From: Sarocladium kiliense | Lineage: Eukaryota; Ascomycota; Sordariomycetes; Hypocreales; Sarocladiaceae | NCBI GenBank assembly: GCA_030734395.1 | Contig: JAUZTG010000020.1 | Location: 310,001 to 374,000 of the forward strand | Reading direction: 5' to 3' | Length of the DNA stretch: 64,000 bases | Shown here: in pieces, positions 12,571 to 24,800 of the stretch | How the letters are laid out: every line of letters begins with the position of its first letter | Position numbering within the stretch: position 1 is the first letter of the stretch | Translations under genes and position numbers: made by a program | Notes under the pieces: model-generated | The model's input: only the letters and a program-made list of their open reading frames with translations | Told to the model about the DNA's origin: nothing | Database searches by the model: none

Positions 12571-13409
12571 ATTCAACGCGGTGATGCTATTCACGCGTGT
12601 GCGAGTCGGGAACAGGCATAGCTGGACTAGGCGAACGAACCATGTTCTCAACACGCTTGACGAGCCGAACGTTTCCTTCCTATATCAGTCGAGGGGTCTC
12701 GATAATCTTTTGGTACTCGGCGCGGAACGGTGTCACGGTGTGAAGGACTTCATTTTGAGGTGCTTATTGGCGACTGGGCTGAAAAGGCCATTCATCATGG
12801 ATGCGCCAGTCGTGGTAATGATGACATGGAGGGATCGTACACAGTACGTGGACATGATACCCGGCCATGCGGGGATGGGATACGTGTGGCATTGATGGAA
12901 ACACTTTACCTACGAGTCGATGCAGTTATGAGCGATTTCTCCGCATACGTTTCTTGCTTTTTGCCTCTTCTGTTCGCTCACGGTAGGGTTTCTGCTTCGC
13001 GTGTGTGTCTTTGCGATCCAGGTCTTTGCGAACATTGCGCTCATCGTGGTAGCATGTTCACAATGGCCAAAAGTGTACGTTTTGTGCTACGGCACAGCTG
13101 GTGGAAGGGGCGTGGGAGATAGTAGGCTCGAGATTGATACACCCGAAAGCAATGATCGTGCATCTTCAAAGACTTTGTCTGACAGTGTGATATTACTAAA
13201 TTTTAACCCGCTGTGGCCGAACTGACGTTCATCAAGGGTTTCCAAGTGAGGCCACGAGAACGGACCGGAGTACGCAGGACATGTGTATGCAGCTTGAATC
13301 CACTGGCGGTTCTGTATTTATGAGAGACGGCGAACCTTGGAAAGTTGCAACAGCGGTGTATATACAAACCGACCAAAACGCCTACCTGTGCTCTCTTTTC
13401 TCTTCTCTA
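12571..13409. other. Convergent 3' regions of the reticulon and BMS1 genes
   Basis: The two genes end facing each other. The stretch holds their presumed 3' UTRs. ORFs at 12581-12895 and 12730-13122 show no family features and are not supported. Confidence 0.5.
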
Positions 13410-16400
13410 TCATCTCCTCTTCTTTCCACCACCACCACCACCTCCTCCATCCTCTCCAGCCGCCCTCTTCCTGCCATTCTTCCTCCAGAACTCCTTCGTC
13501 TCCCTCTTCTCCCTCGCCTGCTTCTTCTCCTCATTCTCCGCCATCTTCTTCTTGAAAGCCGCACGACTCTCATCCTTCTTCACACGTCTCTTCGCTGCCG
13601 CGTCCTTCCTCAGCACCATCAGCTCCTTCATCAAAGCACGAGCCTTACGCTCCTCGTCGCCGACCATGACAGCTCGCTTCTCCATGTAGGTTTGCTTGCG
13701 ATTGCCGTCGGCGTCAAGACGGGGCTTGCCGGTGCCGTGGTCGATGAGTTGGGCTTTGTAGGGGAGGCTGGCGGCGAGTTTGCGGGGCACTCGGACTTGA
13801 TCGAAGTGGCGGTTCTCGGGACGCTCGACAGGGCGGTAGCGGCTGTTGCGTTGTTGAGGGGCAGTGAGGCCTTGGTCGCGACGGACTTCGCCGGTGAGAC
13901 GCATAGGCTGCCAGCCGATGCGTTCGGTGACGGGGTTGTAGAATCGGTGGGGTTTGATGGGGTACCAGGCGCGGAGGAACACGATATCGCTGAGGAGGAT
14001 CTTGTCTTCGAACGTGGCGCGGAAGTGGCCCTCTGGCTGGGACAGGGCGCGCTTGATCTGGCCGCGGATGCCGGAGACGGTCTTGATGGAGGCGCCTTCG
14101 AATTTTGCGATTTCGAGGGCGGAGGAGAACATGTCCTTGATGAAGGCGGTGTTCTTGAAGATCTTGTAGGGAGCGCCTGTGAGCTTGAGCTTCTTGACGA
14201 TTTCGGTGGATTCGTCGACGCTGAGGACCGTGCCTGTTGCGGCGATGCGGAAGCCGGCGTTGTTCGGGTTGAAGGAGTTGAAGCAGACGAAGCCGGTGTT
14301 GGGGGCGATGAGAGGAGCGTAGACTGTAGCGAAACAGTGCATGTGCTCGGGAGTGTACTTCAGCATACGGTTTCGAGTACGAGAGTCGGAGATACTGTAG
14401 ATGGGGAGGGTCTGGAACCTCCGCCAGCCGAGTGAGAAGATCAGAGGATCGTTGGTCTTGAGGATCTTCTTGTGCCAACGATGACGCTTGATACGGACTT
14501 GAACGAAACCCCATCGGTCCTCAGTCGCAGAGAGGCCACCGACGACGATGGGAAGACGGGAATCGAAGCGCTCGGCGAACTCAGCGGGAACGCCCTCGAG
14601 TACGATCTTCGCGTATTTGCCGGCACGGTATCCCTCGACGGCGGCACGCTGCCTCTCGTCCAGGTTCTCGAATTCTTCCTTGTTGATGTCCAACTGTTTC
14701 TGGATCATGGCCTTTTGTGCATCGTACCACTCATCCTCACCAAACTCATGGCTGTTATCTCCACCGTCACGCCGTGCGTTGGCCTTGTCATTCAGGAAAC
14801 CATCACGATCTTCCTCTTCGAAGCGTTGCTTGAGTTCCTCCTTGCGACGGGCGTTTGCCTCACGTTCGGCCGCAATCTCATCTGCAGTCTGCTGCGCTGG
14901 TGCTTCTTCCTGGGTGGCTTCGAGATCTTCAAAGGCACCATCACCTTCGTCGTCATCATCGTCGAAACCATCGAAGTCGCCACCGTCTTCGCCATCCTCA
15001 TCGCCATCCTCGGTCCGTGACTTGGATGTAGCGAAGCGCTCTCTCAGTTTTGCGAGGTTCTCTTCGGCAGCCCACTTGGCGGCCAGGTCTTCGTAGTCGT
15101 AGTCTGGAATTGACCTGTCCTCGACGGTATCCTCAGTCTCTTGCTTTGACTTCTGGAAGAAGTCATCGTCGTCGTCAGACTCCTCGATGTTCTCTTCCTT
15201 ATCAGCCCTAACATCTTCACCTTTCCAGCGTTTGATAGCATCGAGCGGGCTTAAAGACTCGTCGTACATATACCGCGCAAGATCCGCTGTGTGGTATGTT
15301 CGTCTCCTGCCATGAAGCTTCATAGCTTTGCCCGTCAAATCCTCCTTCCAGCGGAGAGCGGCTTCTTCCTCGTCTGTGTCGTAGTCTTCTTCCTCCTCCT
15401 CGGCAGAATCGCCTTCGCTGCCCGATATTGAGCCAAGATCTGAGTCGCTATCCGCGAACGCGACATCGGCATCGTCTTTGAGGTTGCCTGAGTCCTTCTT
15501 GAACATCTTGCCTAGCTTCTTCTCGTCGAATTCGGCATCGAGATCGCCATCGTCTTCTTCATCATCTTCCCCACTAACGAAACCCTCATCTTCGTCATCT
15601 CCATCGTCCCTTTCGGCCATACGAACCGTTCTGTGGGACTTGCGGCCAGTATCATCTTCCTCTGCAACTTCCTTGATTTGCTGGCCTCCCTCGAAGAGCT
15701 TGACACCCTCGTCCGTCTGACCAAGCAATCTCCGCTCTGCCTGAAGTCCGACAATCATCTCTTCACCCTCACCACGCTCCTCAACCTCCTCATCGGGGTT
15801 GAACGAGAATCCCTTCTCTCTGGTGATCCAAATCGCGTCACCTTCGATCTTCAGGCCACTGCGATCTGACATTGGGGCATGCAGCTTCTTATCCTTCTCG
15901 TCAAGTCTCCTCCGGCCTGTCTTGCCGGTAAGCTTTGCTAGAGCCTGCTCCATAGATGGGGTTGGACACGGATCGGGTAACACCTCCATATTAGACACTG
16001 TGAAGTCACCCAAGCCAGGCACGTGAACCCGTTGACCTTGTGCTGAAAAGTTTGTGCCTCGGAGGTAGCCGGAGAGAACAATCGATCGATCACACTTGGG
16101 ATCCTGCTCGATCTTTGTAGGGTGGGTGATATCGCGGAAGCTATCGATGATCGAGTATGGATGAGAGTTGCGCCAGATGAGCGGTCGAGGACTCTTCATG
16201 ACGGAGAGGAAGCGAGAGAGGTTGTGAATTTCTCGATCGGGGTATCGGCCGTTCATGACACCAGAGAGGTAGAAAAGGTGGGCGCCTTGGTACAACTCAG
16301 TCCACAGCCTCCTCTTCAGTCTCTTTTTGGCGTCCTTGAGGGCCTGCGGCTTCCGGAAAAGATCGAGATGTGTAAGGATACCGAAGACGTTTCCTGGCAT

Positions 16401-16989
16401 ACCTGTCGCAGCGAGGACGTTCAAGAACTCCATAGTCTCCATTTCGAAGCCATAGTTGCCATCGATCATAAGAAGGACAATGTCTGCAATCTTGGCGATG
16501 TCGACCATGGACTCAAGCACATTTGGACATTCGATGAAGGTCAGGCGCTGCTTCTTGGATGTGACGACGGTGATGGGTCCTTGAGGATCGGAGATGGTCT
16601 CTTTGGCATATCGACGGACGAGGGATTTGAGAAGAGTCGTCTTGCCTACGCCGGGAGGCCCGACGATGGCGACGAGACGAGGAGGGGCTTCATCGGGAAG
16701 TCGGTCGACGAGGGGCACATGCAATCGCTTTTCTTTGATCTGCACAGATGATTAGAATGCCGCCAGTGATTGATTCTCCATCCTTCCACTCACATCCTGT
16801 GATCTGGCAGCAGTACGGGCAAGTCGGCCAGGATTGGAGAAAGCGAAAGCCTTGGGATTGCGCTCTGCGGCAAGTCAGCAACATGAACCTTTAGATGAGC
16901 ATTGCTGTCGCTATCGGCTTACCTCCGGTGCTCTGCTGCTTCTTCTTCTCCTTGGACTTCCTGTGGGGTTTATGCGCCTGGTCGTCCAT
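13410..16989 (-). CDS. BMS1: BMS1 ribosome-biogenesis GTPase
   Basis: Exons are 16989-16923, 16864-16794 and 16739-13410, giving 1155 aa (the yeast protein is of similar length). Bms1 is a nucleolar GTPase of the small-subunit processome. It works with Rcl1 in early 18S rRNA maturation. The N-terminus is basic (KSKEKKKQQ), then KAFAFSNPGRLARTAARSQDIKEKRLHVPLVDR, which is diagnostic for the family. Walker A is GPPGVGKT (residues 73-80). The middle is highly acidic and disordered. The C-terminal half carries the conserved Bms1/Tsr1 domain (YKIFKNTAFIKDMF, FRATFEDKILLSDIVFLRAW, YNPV). It ends in a Gly-run plus KKRR nuclear/nucleolar signal. The two short 5' exons restore the family N-terminus. 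Long ORFs on the opposite strand are shadows of the biased codon use. Confidence 0.95.
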
Positions 16990-18887
16990 GCTGGGCGATC
17001 GATCGGGGTGGACAAACACAGGCAAAGTTGAGCGCAAAACAGAGTCGCTGGCTTGCGATACGTCCGCCTCGGGCGTTGAGGTTGAGGCGGTAAATTTTCC
17101 AGCAGAAAAAGTGTTATCGATAAGCAGTCACAGTTGCGACCCACCTCGACTCCCATCTTTGTCCCGCCGTGGTGCTCCAAGGCCCCTCCTCCACCACCAG
17201 GCCTCTTCCTCAGAGCTGTGGTGAGGAGTCTCTTCCGTCGCTGGCTGCCTTTGTTCACGTACGATCTGCTGACTCAACTTCCTTCCATTGTGTCCATTCT
17301 AATTGAAGATGCATGGTCAGGAGAACGTCATCTTCGGCTACACGAACGGCGGTCGAATCGGTTGGCCATTGGAAAGGCGCGAGTAAGCTACCTTCGTCAC
17401 CTCTTCCCTCCATGCTGGCCCTTGCTTTCTCGATTGTTCCATAAGAAAACAACATGGCAAAGCACGAGGCTGCAAACACAGAGTCTAGCGATAAGGTCTT
17501 GCAATTGCTTCGTGGCGCATGACGACGCGAGCCGTACAGTAGCGGGGTCACTTGGATCGACTCTTAACCAACAAGCGGGCTTGGAACCGTGAACCTCGTC
17601 TTTGGAACTGCACGGAGCCCCGGTGAACCAGATCGATCACGCCGACAACATGTAGGCTATCTAGCACGCAAATTCGAGGCTCAAGCGTGTAATGCGCGGC
17701 TCCTATTGTCCCGACGGTTACCTCTTTCGTACGTCCTTGCGTGTCCCCATGCGCTCACCGTCACATCGTGGCTTGCTTAGTTTGCGCCTTGCGCCAATCT
17801 CCAAGTGAGTCAATCGCGAACCGTGAAAAAGTTCGTGGAAGTCGGGATCAAGCGAGGCTATGGATGCTCTCCACTAACAAACTCAATTCCTTGTTTCTGA
17901 TCCTTGGGATTAGCAATGCGAACGTGACGCTTCATCCACCGAACTACCCATGGAATTTAGGAATCTAGGAATCCGACTAGAGGTGCAGGAGATAGTTCAG
18001 TATGGCGAAGCTTGGCACAGCCATTGCAATCAATCTTCCTTCGAGTGCCGCGAACCGAAATTACATGTCACGCCGGTAACAATCATAGACGAATTCAATC
18101 AGCCCATGAGCCCGAGGCTGTGGACCCTGTGACTCTTCTTCGCGCAGGTGCAGCGTCCCTTGCCTTGCAGGGCTTAGCCACGATGCTCACCACCCATTGA
18201 GGGGGATGAATTGGAGAAGAGTCACGCCCAAAGGGACTGGAGAGCCACGTCGCACGCAAGAGCCAGATGGACAGCCGCGAAGGACCTTTCGGCCGACACC
18301 GATACTTCGCTACCCGGCCGGGTACTGGGACCATTGTAAGGCGATCCCCGCTTCGCTACGAGCCTACGAACACCATGTGGCCCAGGAACTCGTGCCAAGT
18401 CGATTCCTAAACGTCTTGATAGTCTGCATCTGGTCTACGTGGACTGGTGGGGTAGTTGGATCTCGCAACCCCTGCTGCCTCGTCACCAGGCCTGTCAGTG
18501 TTGTCGTAACCCCTCAGTCCAAATTAGTCGACCCCAAGAGGAGGAACGCTGACTCTGACGGTGTCCTCCAGGGATGGAAACGTGTGTGTCCCTTAATGCG
18601 TATCTGAACTAGCGAATTTCGGCTTGGGGCGCGCCTTGACTGGCGCTCTCCTCAAGTGCCCTGCCTCCCTGGCGTAATGAGTCACGCAACCAACCGCCAT
18701 CACAGACGCATCACGTCGACGCAGGGCTGCGTATTCCCGGACGTCAGCTACACTTGCCCAAAACAACTCCCCGAGAGGAAAAACTCTATCACATTTGTAA
18801 GATGTTCGCTTGGGGGGTAGCATGGGTTAGTGAGACGTTGCCTAGTATCCTAAAGTAGGCAGCGAAATAGACGAGGCTTGGGATCAT
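16990..18887. other. Intergenic region between BMS1 and the TATA-driven small gene
   Basis: About 1.9 kb without a supported gene. The part next to 16990 serves as the BMS1 promoter. ORFs at 17134-17592 and 18197-18607 are short, lack family motifs, and could not be extended with plausible splicing. The right part precedes the TATA box at 18888. Confidence 0.45.
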
Positions 18888-18896
18888 TATAAATAG
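18888..18896 (+). promoter_or_regulatory. TATA box of the small gene at 19093
   Basis: TATAAATAG is a perfect TATA element. Transcription would start about 25-35 bases downstream. The leader to the ATG at 19093 is A/C-rich (repeated CAA/ACA). That style is seen in highly or inducibly expressed fungal genes and differs from the pyrimidine-rich leaders of the housekeeping genes here. Confidence 0.65.
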
Positions 18897-19092
18897 GCAG
18901 CTCGATTCCGTCCTCAGGAATCAGGAAGTCTTACTATCATCAGCAACACAATCAAGACACCTCAATTGCCTTGAACACAACTCTCTACGACTACTACAAT
19001 AGTCTTCTATCTAAGCTCTCGCTCAACTCACAACCAAACCATCCACCATTCCCGCCAAGTCTTTGACTTACACGAACTCAACTACCATCAAC

Positions 19093-19464
19093 ATGTCCAA
19101 CTCCGGTTCAGCCCACGTTGACTCTACTTGTAAGACTTAATCCTACAAAAAAAACACCCATGAGAACTCTCAAACTTACTAACACTCCACCTCTCCAGCC
19201 TTCATCTCCGACAGGAGACAAACCCAGTCCGTTGCCCAAGACATCCTCTACCAGCAACAGCCCAAGACATCCTCCAAGACCATGTCCGACAACGCCTCCC
19301 TCAACTCCTACTCCTCCACCGCCAGCACGCTCAAGAGCAAGTTGAAGCCGTCCTCCTGGACCACCAAGAAGGTCCAAGATCAGGCCCTCAAGACACAAGG
19401 AAGGAAAGAAGAACTCAAAATGCCCATCTTCCCTGGTGCACCTGGGCCTAACCCTTATATCTAG
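19093..19464 (+). CDS. Small Ser/Lys-rich protein of unknown function
   Basis: Two exons, 19093-19129 and 19199-19464, encode 100 aa. The intron is textbook: donor GTAAGA, branch TACTAAC, acceptor CCAG. I do not recognise the protein. It has no signal peptide or membrane segment. It is rich in Ser, Gln and Lys, with a basic middle (KSKLKPSSWTTKKVQDQ) and a hydrophobic/proline C-terminus (MPIFPGAPGPNPYI). The perfect TATA box and A/C-rich leader suggest strong regulated expression. Small hydrophilic proteins of this kind in filamentous fungi are often stress- or development-induced, but nothing in the sequence proves that. The perfect intron and maintained frame across the junction argue that the gene is real. 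Confidence 0.7.
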
Positions 19465-19983
19465 TGGGAACTGGTCTTGAGTTCAACAAGAAATCCAGCA
19501 AGAGACGGCGAGAAACACGCAACAGAATCAGGAGCGGGTTTCGGCTTCGAAAAGGCTGAACCCCATGGTGTCAATGTTTTAGCGAAGCGATGCGATACAG
19601 GATGGGGACGGGTTAAAGGGGAGCAATTTACTTCAGTAATCATGGCTGGGTACAGGTACTGGGTGGGAATGGTCTGGAGGGTGGCTCTTCGGAGCCGACC
19701 CCAGCCTTTCTTCGCCCCGTTGGTGTTTGGGTGTCATTTTCAGATACTGAGTGTTTTTTTTATTTCCTTTGTCACAGTATGGGTGGTAGAGGGTCGAGTG
19801 ACAATCACGCGAGAGAACTGCAAGAAGACTCGAGCATGTCATGAGGGTATCATCGGATTCAATTGAGCAAACATAATCTTCTCCTCGCTTTGTGCGATGC
19901 TCGCCAGACGCAAGTGATCATCCGCCATTTTTAGGCCTGAGACAACACGTGTCTGACAGAAGCTGGCTAGCATTGAACCATGT
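19465..19983. other. 3' flank between the small gene and ASK1
   Basis: Convergent 3' ends. ORFs on both strands (for example 19477-19866) are uninformative. Nothing else was seen. Confidence 0.45.
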
Positions 19984-21455
19984 TCAAAAGCTGTCGTCTA
20001 GTATGTTCTCGTTCATCTTTACCAAAGCAGGGCTAAATTCCGAGGATTCCGGGTTCTCACCAGCATCAATCAGGATGCTGTCGACAATCTGTTTCGTCGC
20101 TTGTCTCGCTGCGCGGCTATTGTCAGCTTATACCATCCTTGAAAGAGCGTCATCGCGCTACGCCCGTCGAATCACTAGCCAGGGCGCAAGAAGTGGCAAT
20201 ATTTTGCGGTAGGTCAGCTTACCAGGTGTTTGAAGGAGCTTCGACGGAGGCAAAGCAAATTGGATCGTTTTCGGTGGGCTCATTCCCGCGTAGAGGTCAT
20301 CTTCATCGTCGTCTTCCCAGTCGATCTCGTCCTTATCCTTCCCTTTGCCCTTTCCAGGGCTCGCGAAAACATCTCTCGTCTTACGGCCAGTACCTGGTGT
20401 CTGTACGCTGACACCCGGTGTCCTTGGACCTTGCTGTGTAGCTGCCGCTAAGCGTTGGCGCGCGTTGCTCTTGAATGGCGACATGAATGCCTCGCTGCGG
20501 AGCTTCGGCATGGCTATCTCAGGTGATGACATGGGTGAATCCTGCCAGGCTTCTGCGCGCTTGTGACTACTACCGCTCGCTTTGACAGGAGACATGCGGC
20601 TTGCCGACTTGAGCGGCGTAGCTTGGATGCGATAGTTCTTGTCAAGGACGCGGTGCAAGAGGGGATCCTTGTGTCGTTGCGGTGACTGATCTCGGGCAGC
20701 CGGTCCGTCAGCATTTCCTGGCGTCATGGACATATCTGGCAGACGAGCGGTCCGTTGTGCAAAGAGGACTGTCGAATCGTCTTCATCCTGCATAGCGGTA
20801 CTGTCGCCTTCTTCGTCCTTCATCTCCCTCTTCATTGTCTCGTATGGGGATTCAAGATTCGCGAATTGTGATTTGACAATCTTGGTAGATGGTACGCGAG
20901 GTGTGCTTCCCGTAATCTCACCCTCGTCGAGCATCGACTCCTCTCCTTCCTGATAGGCTGTCTGGCGGGCCCCAGGGGTGGCTGTCGGGTCTTCTTCCTC
21001 GCGAGCTGTGTAATCGGCCGTCGTCTCGTCCCTCATCGCTGTGCTCTCGTCTGCAGCTGTAGTTTCGCCATCGTTCGCAAGTTCCTCGTAACCTGATAGC
21101 GAGACATTGGCGGATGCTTCGAAGAATTGTTTCCAGAACTGAAAGAGACGTGCGCATGTCAGCATCATCCACTAGTCAGTGGCTCCTTAGGGTCGTATGT
21201 ACCTTAGACGCGTCCCAGACAGCCTTGGAGTGCTCTCCATACTGCTCTACTAGAGGAAGAATGCTAGTAGTTACGATCCTGTGCGACTTGCTGAAGTTGT
21301 GGTCAATCTCTGCGAGGAGCGGTGTCAGATTGGTGGAATATGCTGCAGGGCATCCTGGGCGTCAAACCTTGTAAGGTCAGTGTGATGGACTGCTCTAGTC
21401 GCTCTAGTTCTTCTGTCAATGACAGATTTCTGGCAGCAGCGCTTGGTCGCGCCAT
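19984..21455 (-). CDS. ASK1: DASH complex subunit Ask1
   Basis: Four exons, 21455-21368, 21309-21203, 21138-20223 and 20108-19984, encode 411 aa. The DASH/Dam1 complex forms rings on kinetochore microtubules and couples chromosomes to depolymerising ends. The family domain is N-terminal: LTEELERLEQSITLTLQEIDHNF, then IVTTSILPLVEQYGEHSKAVWDASKFWKQFFE. A long acidic, Ser/Thr-Pro-rich region with many SP/TP sites (possible CDK targets) follows. The C-terminus has the conserved short motif PPKTIQFALPPSKLLQTPARQA. The first intron has a weak donor (GTTTGA). The last exon is needed to finish the conserved C-terminal motif. The next gene upstream on the same strand is another spindle component. Confidence 0.9.
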
Positions 21456-21824
21456 TGTGCTATCCCACGGTTGCGGTCAAAGTGAAGCTGGATTCGTGTT
21501 GTTGAGAAAGGCAAGTTGGGTGGACGCGTGGGGACGCGATGAGGGGCAAGCCAAGCTTCAACACGCCGACCCCGCGATGCGCCCCTGAGCTTTTGGCTCA
21601 CTGGATACTACTTCTCAAACTGGTTGACTCTGGGATGGAAAAAAAACTCCGCGTGATCAACATAAACCATGTAATCAAGCTCTAATGCCAAACATCGTCT
21701 TTCTATAGGTACCGCTGTCGCACAAATATCACTGTTGGCGGGGGAGGGGCACTGTTTCTTTGTCTCGGATGCACGTCATGGGGGGGTTTGTCTGACCAAT
21801 CTGTATTGGTCTATATGTCGTTCA
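21456..21824. other. ASK1 promoter / 3' end of the gamma-tubulin complex gene
   Basis: This 369-bp spacer lies between two genes on the minus strand. It holds the terminator region of the gamma-tubulin complex gene and the promoter of ASK1. No further feature was seen. Confidence 0.5.
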
Positions 21825-24800
21825 TCATGCCTTCGTATAGTAGTGATTGATATCCAGCTTCAAAAGAAGCTGTGATACCATACTGTCATCACCTATTCCG
21901 CCACCGTCATGCCTACCTCCTTCCTTGCTCCTCGCCCCTGGCCTGGTCTTCTCTGTCAATGTCCGGCAGACAGTAATGAAGACCTGGACCTTCTTCTTGA
22001 AGTCCTTGTAGAGCCTCTCCGAATAAGCCCTTGTGTGGTCACCCTCGACCACAGCTCCAATAGCTTGCAGCCGTGCATGTTTGGCGTACGCTAGCACTGT
22101 GACAAAGATATCTTCGAGGAGTTTCAAAACAGGCTGCTGACGCTTGCGGAGGAACAACGCCGACATGATCTGGTTGACAGCCTCAGCGTGATAGTCTCTT
22201 AGTGTCTCGGGGCTACAGGCCCTCTCCGACGTCCCAGAATCATTGCGAGCCAGCTCCGCCTGCATCTGGTCCATCTTTGCTTGGAATGTCTGCCAAGGGA
22301 GGGCAATTCCCGAGTCGAGGAAGTATGCTGCGATACAGGTCACAAAATGGCGGGCCTCCCTTGCAAAACGATATGCTGTGTTCCCAGGCTCGTGCCAGGC
22401 CGACGTTCTGAGGTTCACAACGCGGAAAAGCTGGTCAACCTCGTACATCAATCGTAGTAACCTGACTAGGAACTTGAAGATGCGGTCGTACTGCATCAGA
22501 ACAACAGGTGTGATAACAGTTCTCAGCTCCTTCGGCGTGGTGTATGCAAGACGCAAGAAGTCTAAAGCCTCCAAGGAGTCTGGATTCATGCATCTTTCGA
22601 TATCTTCAGCTCCGAGATCTCTGACTGCGAAGCTGAGGTCTCCCGGTAGGCTGTCAGACTGTGGCGAGGAGGCAGAAATGAAGCTAGTAGTCCCATGTTC
22701 GGCCATGAAGCTCTCCGTCAAGATGCCCATCAAAGCGAGGCGGAGCTCTGAGCTTGCTGGAGGCCAGGTGTCCCGGGAACCAAGTCGCAGTCCCATGACT
22801 CCTCCTGGACGGGCAACACCAGCTTGACGCTCGGCCGTTTCGAGGTCGGGGTCAAAGAGTGCATGAGACAAGCGAGTGCAGAACATGCCATTACCTAGCA
22901 GATGGAAACTTCTTTGCAGATTCAGGTGATCTCGGAGATTATGGCCGTCGAAGAGCAATTTGAGGCTCTCCCTGTTGACCACCTCGGCTTGGGCAGAGAT
23001 GATGCTTCCAAAGGAGAGAACAGGTAAGAGGGAAGGATGAGGAGCGGCGATTGAGTCGTGTTTCGGAGTTGACGAGACGCGGGTGCGTAAGTTGTGCTCC
23101 AAGACGGCGACAAAACGGTCATCACGTTCCCGCCCTGCGATGGGAGCCATGAACTGTTCCATAGAAGACAGGACCATTTGCTCGATTTGGGTTGCGTTCG
23201 AGCCGAATAAGGACACAGGCTCGTCTCGTAGCTTGTACGATTCGTGTGTCGCTGATGGAGTTTTACTCGGACCTGAAAATCCTAGATTGGCAGTACCAGA
23301 AATGACAGCCTTTAGGTCGTTCTGGTATTTCGAGACTTTTCTCTCCAGCTTCATAACGTCATCCCAGCCAAAGGTCCACTGCGCTGCTGGTGCGTTGAAA
23401 GGCCGCGAGGAAGCCAGCGCTGGTTTCGTGAGGAGCGGATGAAACGGACACGATGACTTGATGAATCTGAGATTCTTGCCAGTGTCTAGCGCAAGTTGCG
23501 CCACGTCCGTAGGGAAAAATTCGGGCAACCTGTCTGAATCAAGTCGGTAATCAATGTCCTCGAACTCTTCACCGAAGTCGTCTATACACGTCTCACTCTC
23601 AACCTTGACGAAGCCTTTGGTTTGGCCAATGTTGGCCTTCGTGAACGGCATACCTTCCTCCACCTTCGTCCCGATCCACTCCTCGAGCAATTCAAGCCAC
23701 GGCAGCGATACGACACGGAGTATCTCTTGCATGATTTCGCGAACAAAGGTCTCCTTGTACTCCCTCGCGCAAGCATGCTTGAAAACGATGCTGAGGACAT
23801 TCTCATCCGTCTTTTCTTGAGATACCTGCGCCATGAGCATTCTCAGAGGTTGCAAAACGCTTGAAATTTTGCTGATGGTTGATTGAAGTTGGAGAAGAGA
23901 CCGGGGATTGTGGAACTCGACGTCAAGTTGTCGCTGTAGGATTTGCAGGATGCGGCTCAAGGCACTTGATAAGGCGACTGTGCAGCGCCCTGACTGCTTT
24001 GTATAACTCGTCTGAACAAAGGCTCTCAAACTCAAGAGCGTGTCACCGCAATCCATACACTTGTCCTCGAGACCCTTCAAGGAGTTTGAGGAGTATCCTG
24101 ACAGTCTGACAAGGGGGAGAGCGGGTTTGAACGTAAGCGAATCTGGAGACCTGGCGAAGAAGACGGATTCGCGACCAGCGGCAAGAGCTAAAAGCGAAGC
24201 GAGATACGCTCTAGTTTCAACAAGGGGAACTTGAGTATTCTTCAGCTCGAGAGGGTCTGTCTCCCAGCTTAGGAGCGCGTCATAGGTGGAAGGGCCAGAT
24301 TCACTCAGACAAAGTGGTTGGCTTGTTGGATGTTGCCCCGACATGAACCCATCCCAGGTCTTGTAAACGGGCGGTCTCGTTTCTGGTGCCTCGAGGTTCA
24401 TCCATACTTCATGCTGGCCGTCTTCCTCATCGTCTGGACCTGATATGTCATTGTCATGTTGCTGTGTCGAGCTTCCCAACGTCGACAACTCCTTGTTGGC
24501 ATGGGGCTGTTCGAATGAGGGAAGTTTGAAGAATCCCGATTCATTTCCGCTGATTCTGGTCGGTTTTAGCAGATGAGGGTCTTCGATTAAATGCCCTTCT
24601 GTAGGCGAGAAGCCCGATAACCCATCTTGTGAGTTCGCATCGAGAGCTGTGATGTCTGTGAGATGAGATGAGAAGAATTGGCCAGCTGAGCTGCTGGACG
24701 GCTGGTCTAGCCATCGTGATCGTTGCCACAGCTGAGGAATGGCGAAGACGTCAGCTTCACTGGGTGGTCTCTTCATCGTGGATATGCCCTTTGGCCAAGG

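Noticed and set aside
11962..12654. 230-codon ORF on the minus strand
   Set aside because: Antisense to reticulon exons and introns; its composition is the mirror of a GC-biased coding strand.
13281..14435. 384-codon ORF on the plus strand
   Set aside because: It lies antisense to the conserved C-terminal half of BMS1, has no family motifs and arises from the strong third-position bias of that gene.
18197..18607. Plus-strand 136-codon ORF
   Set aside because: No ordered segment or motif; composition typical of non-coding sequence.
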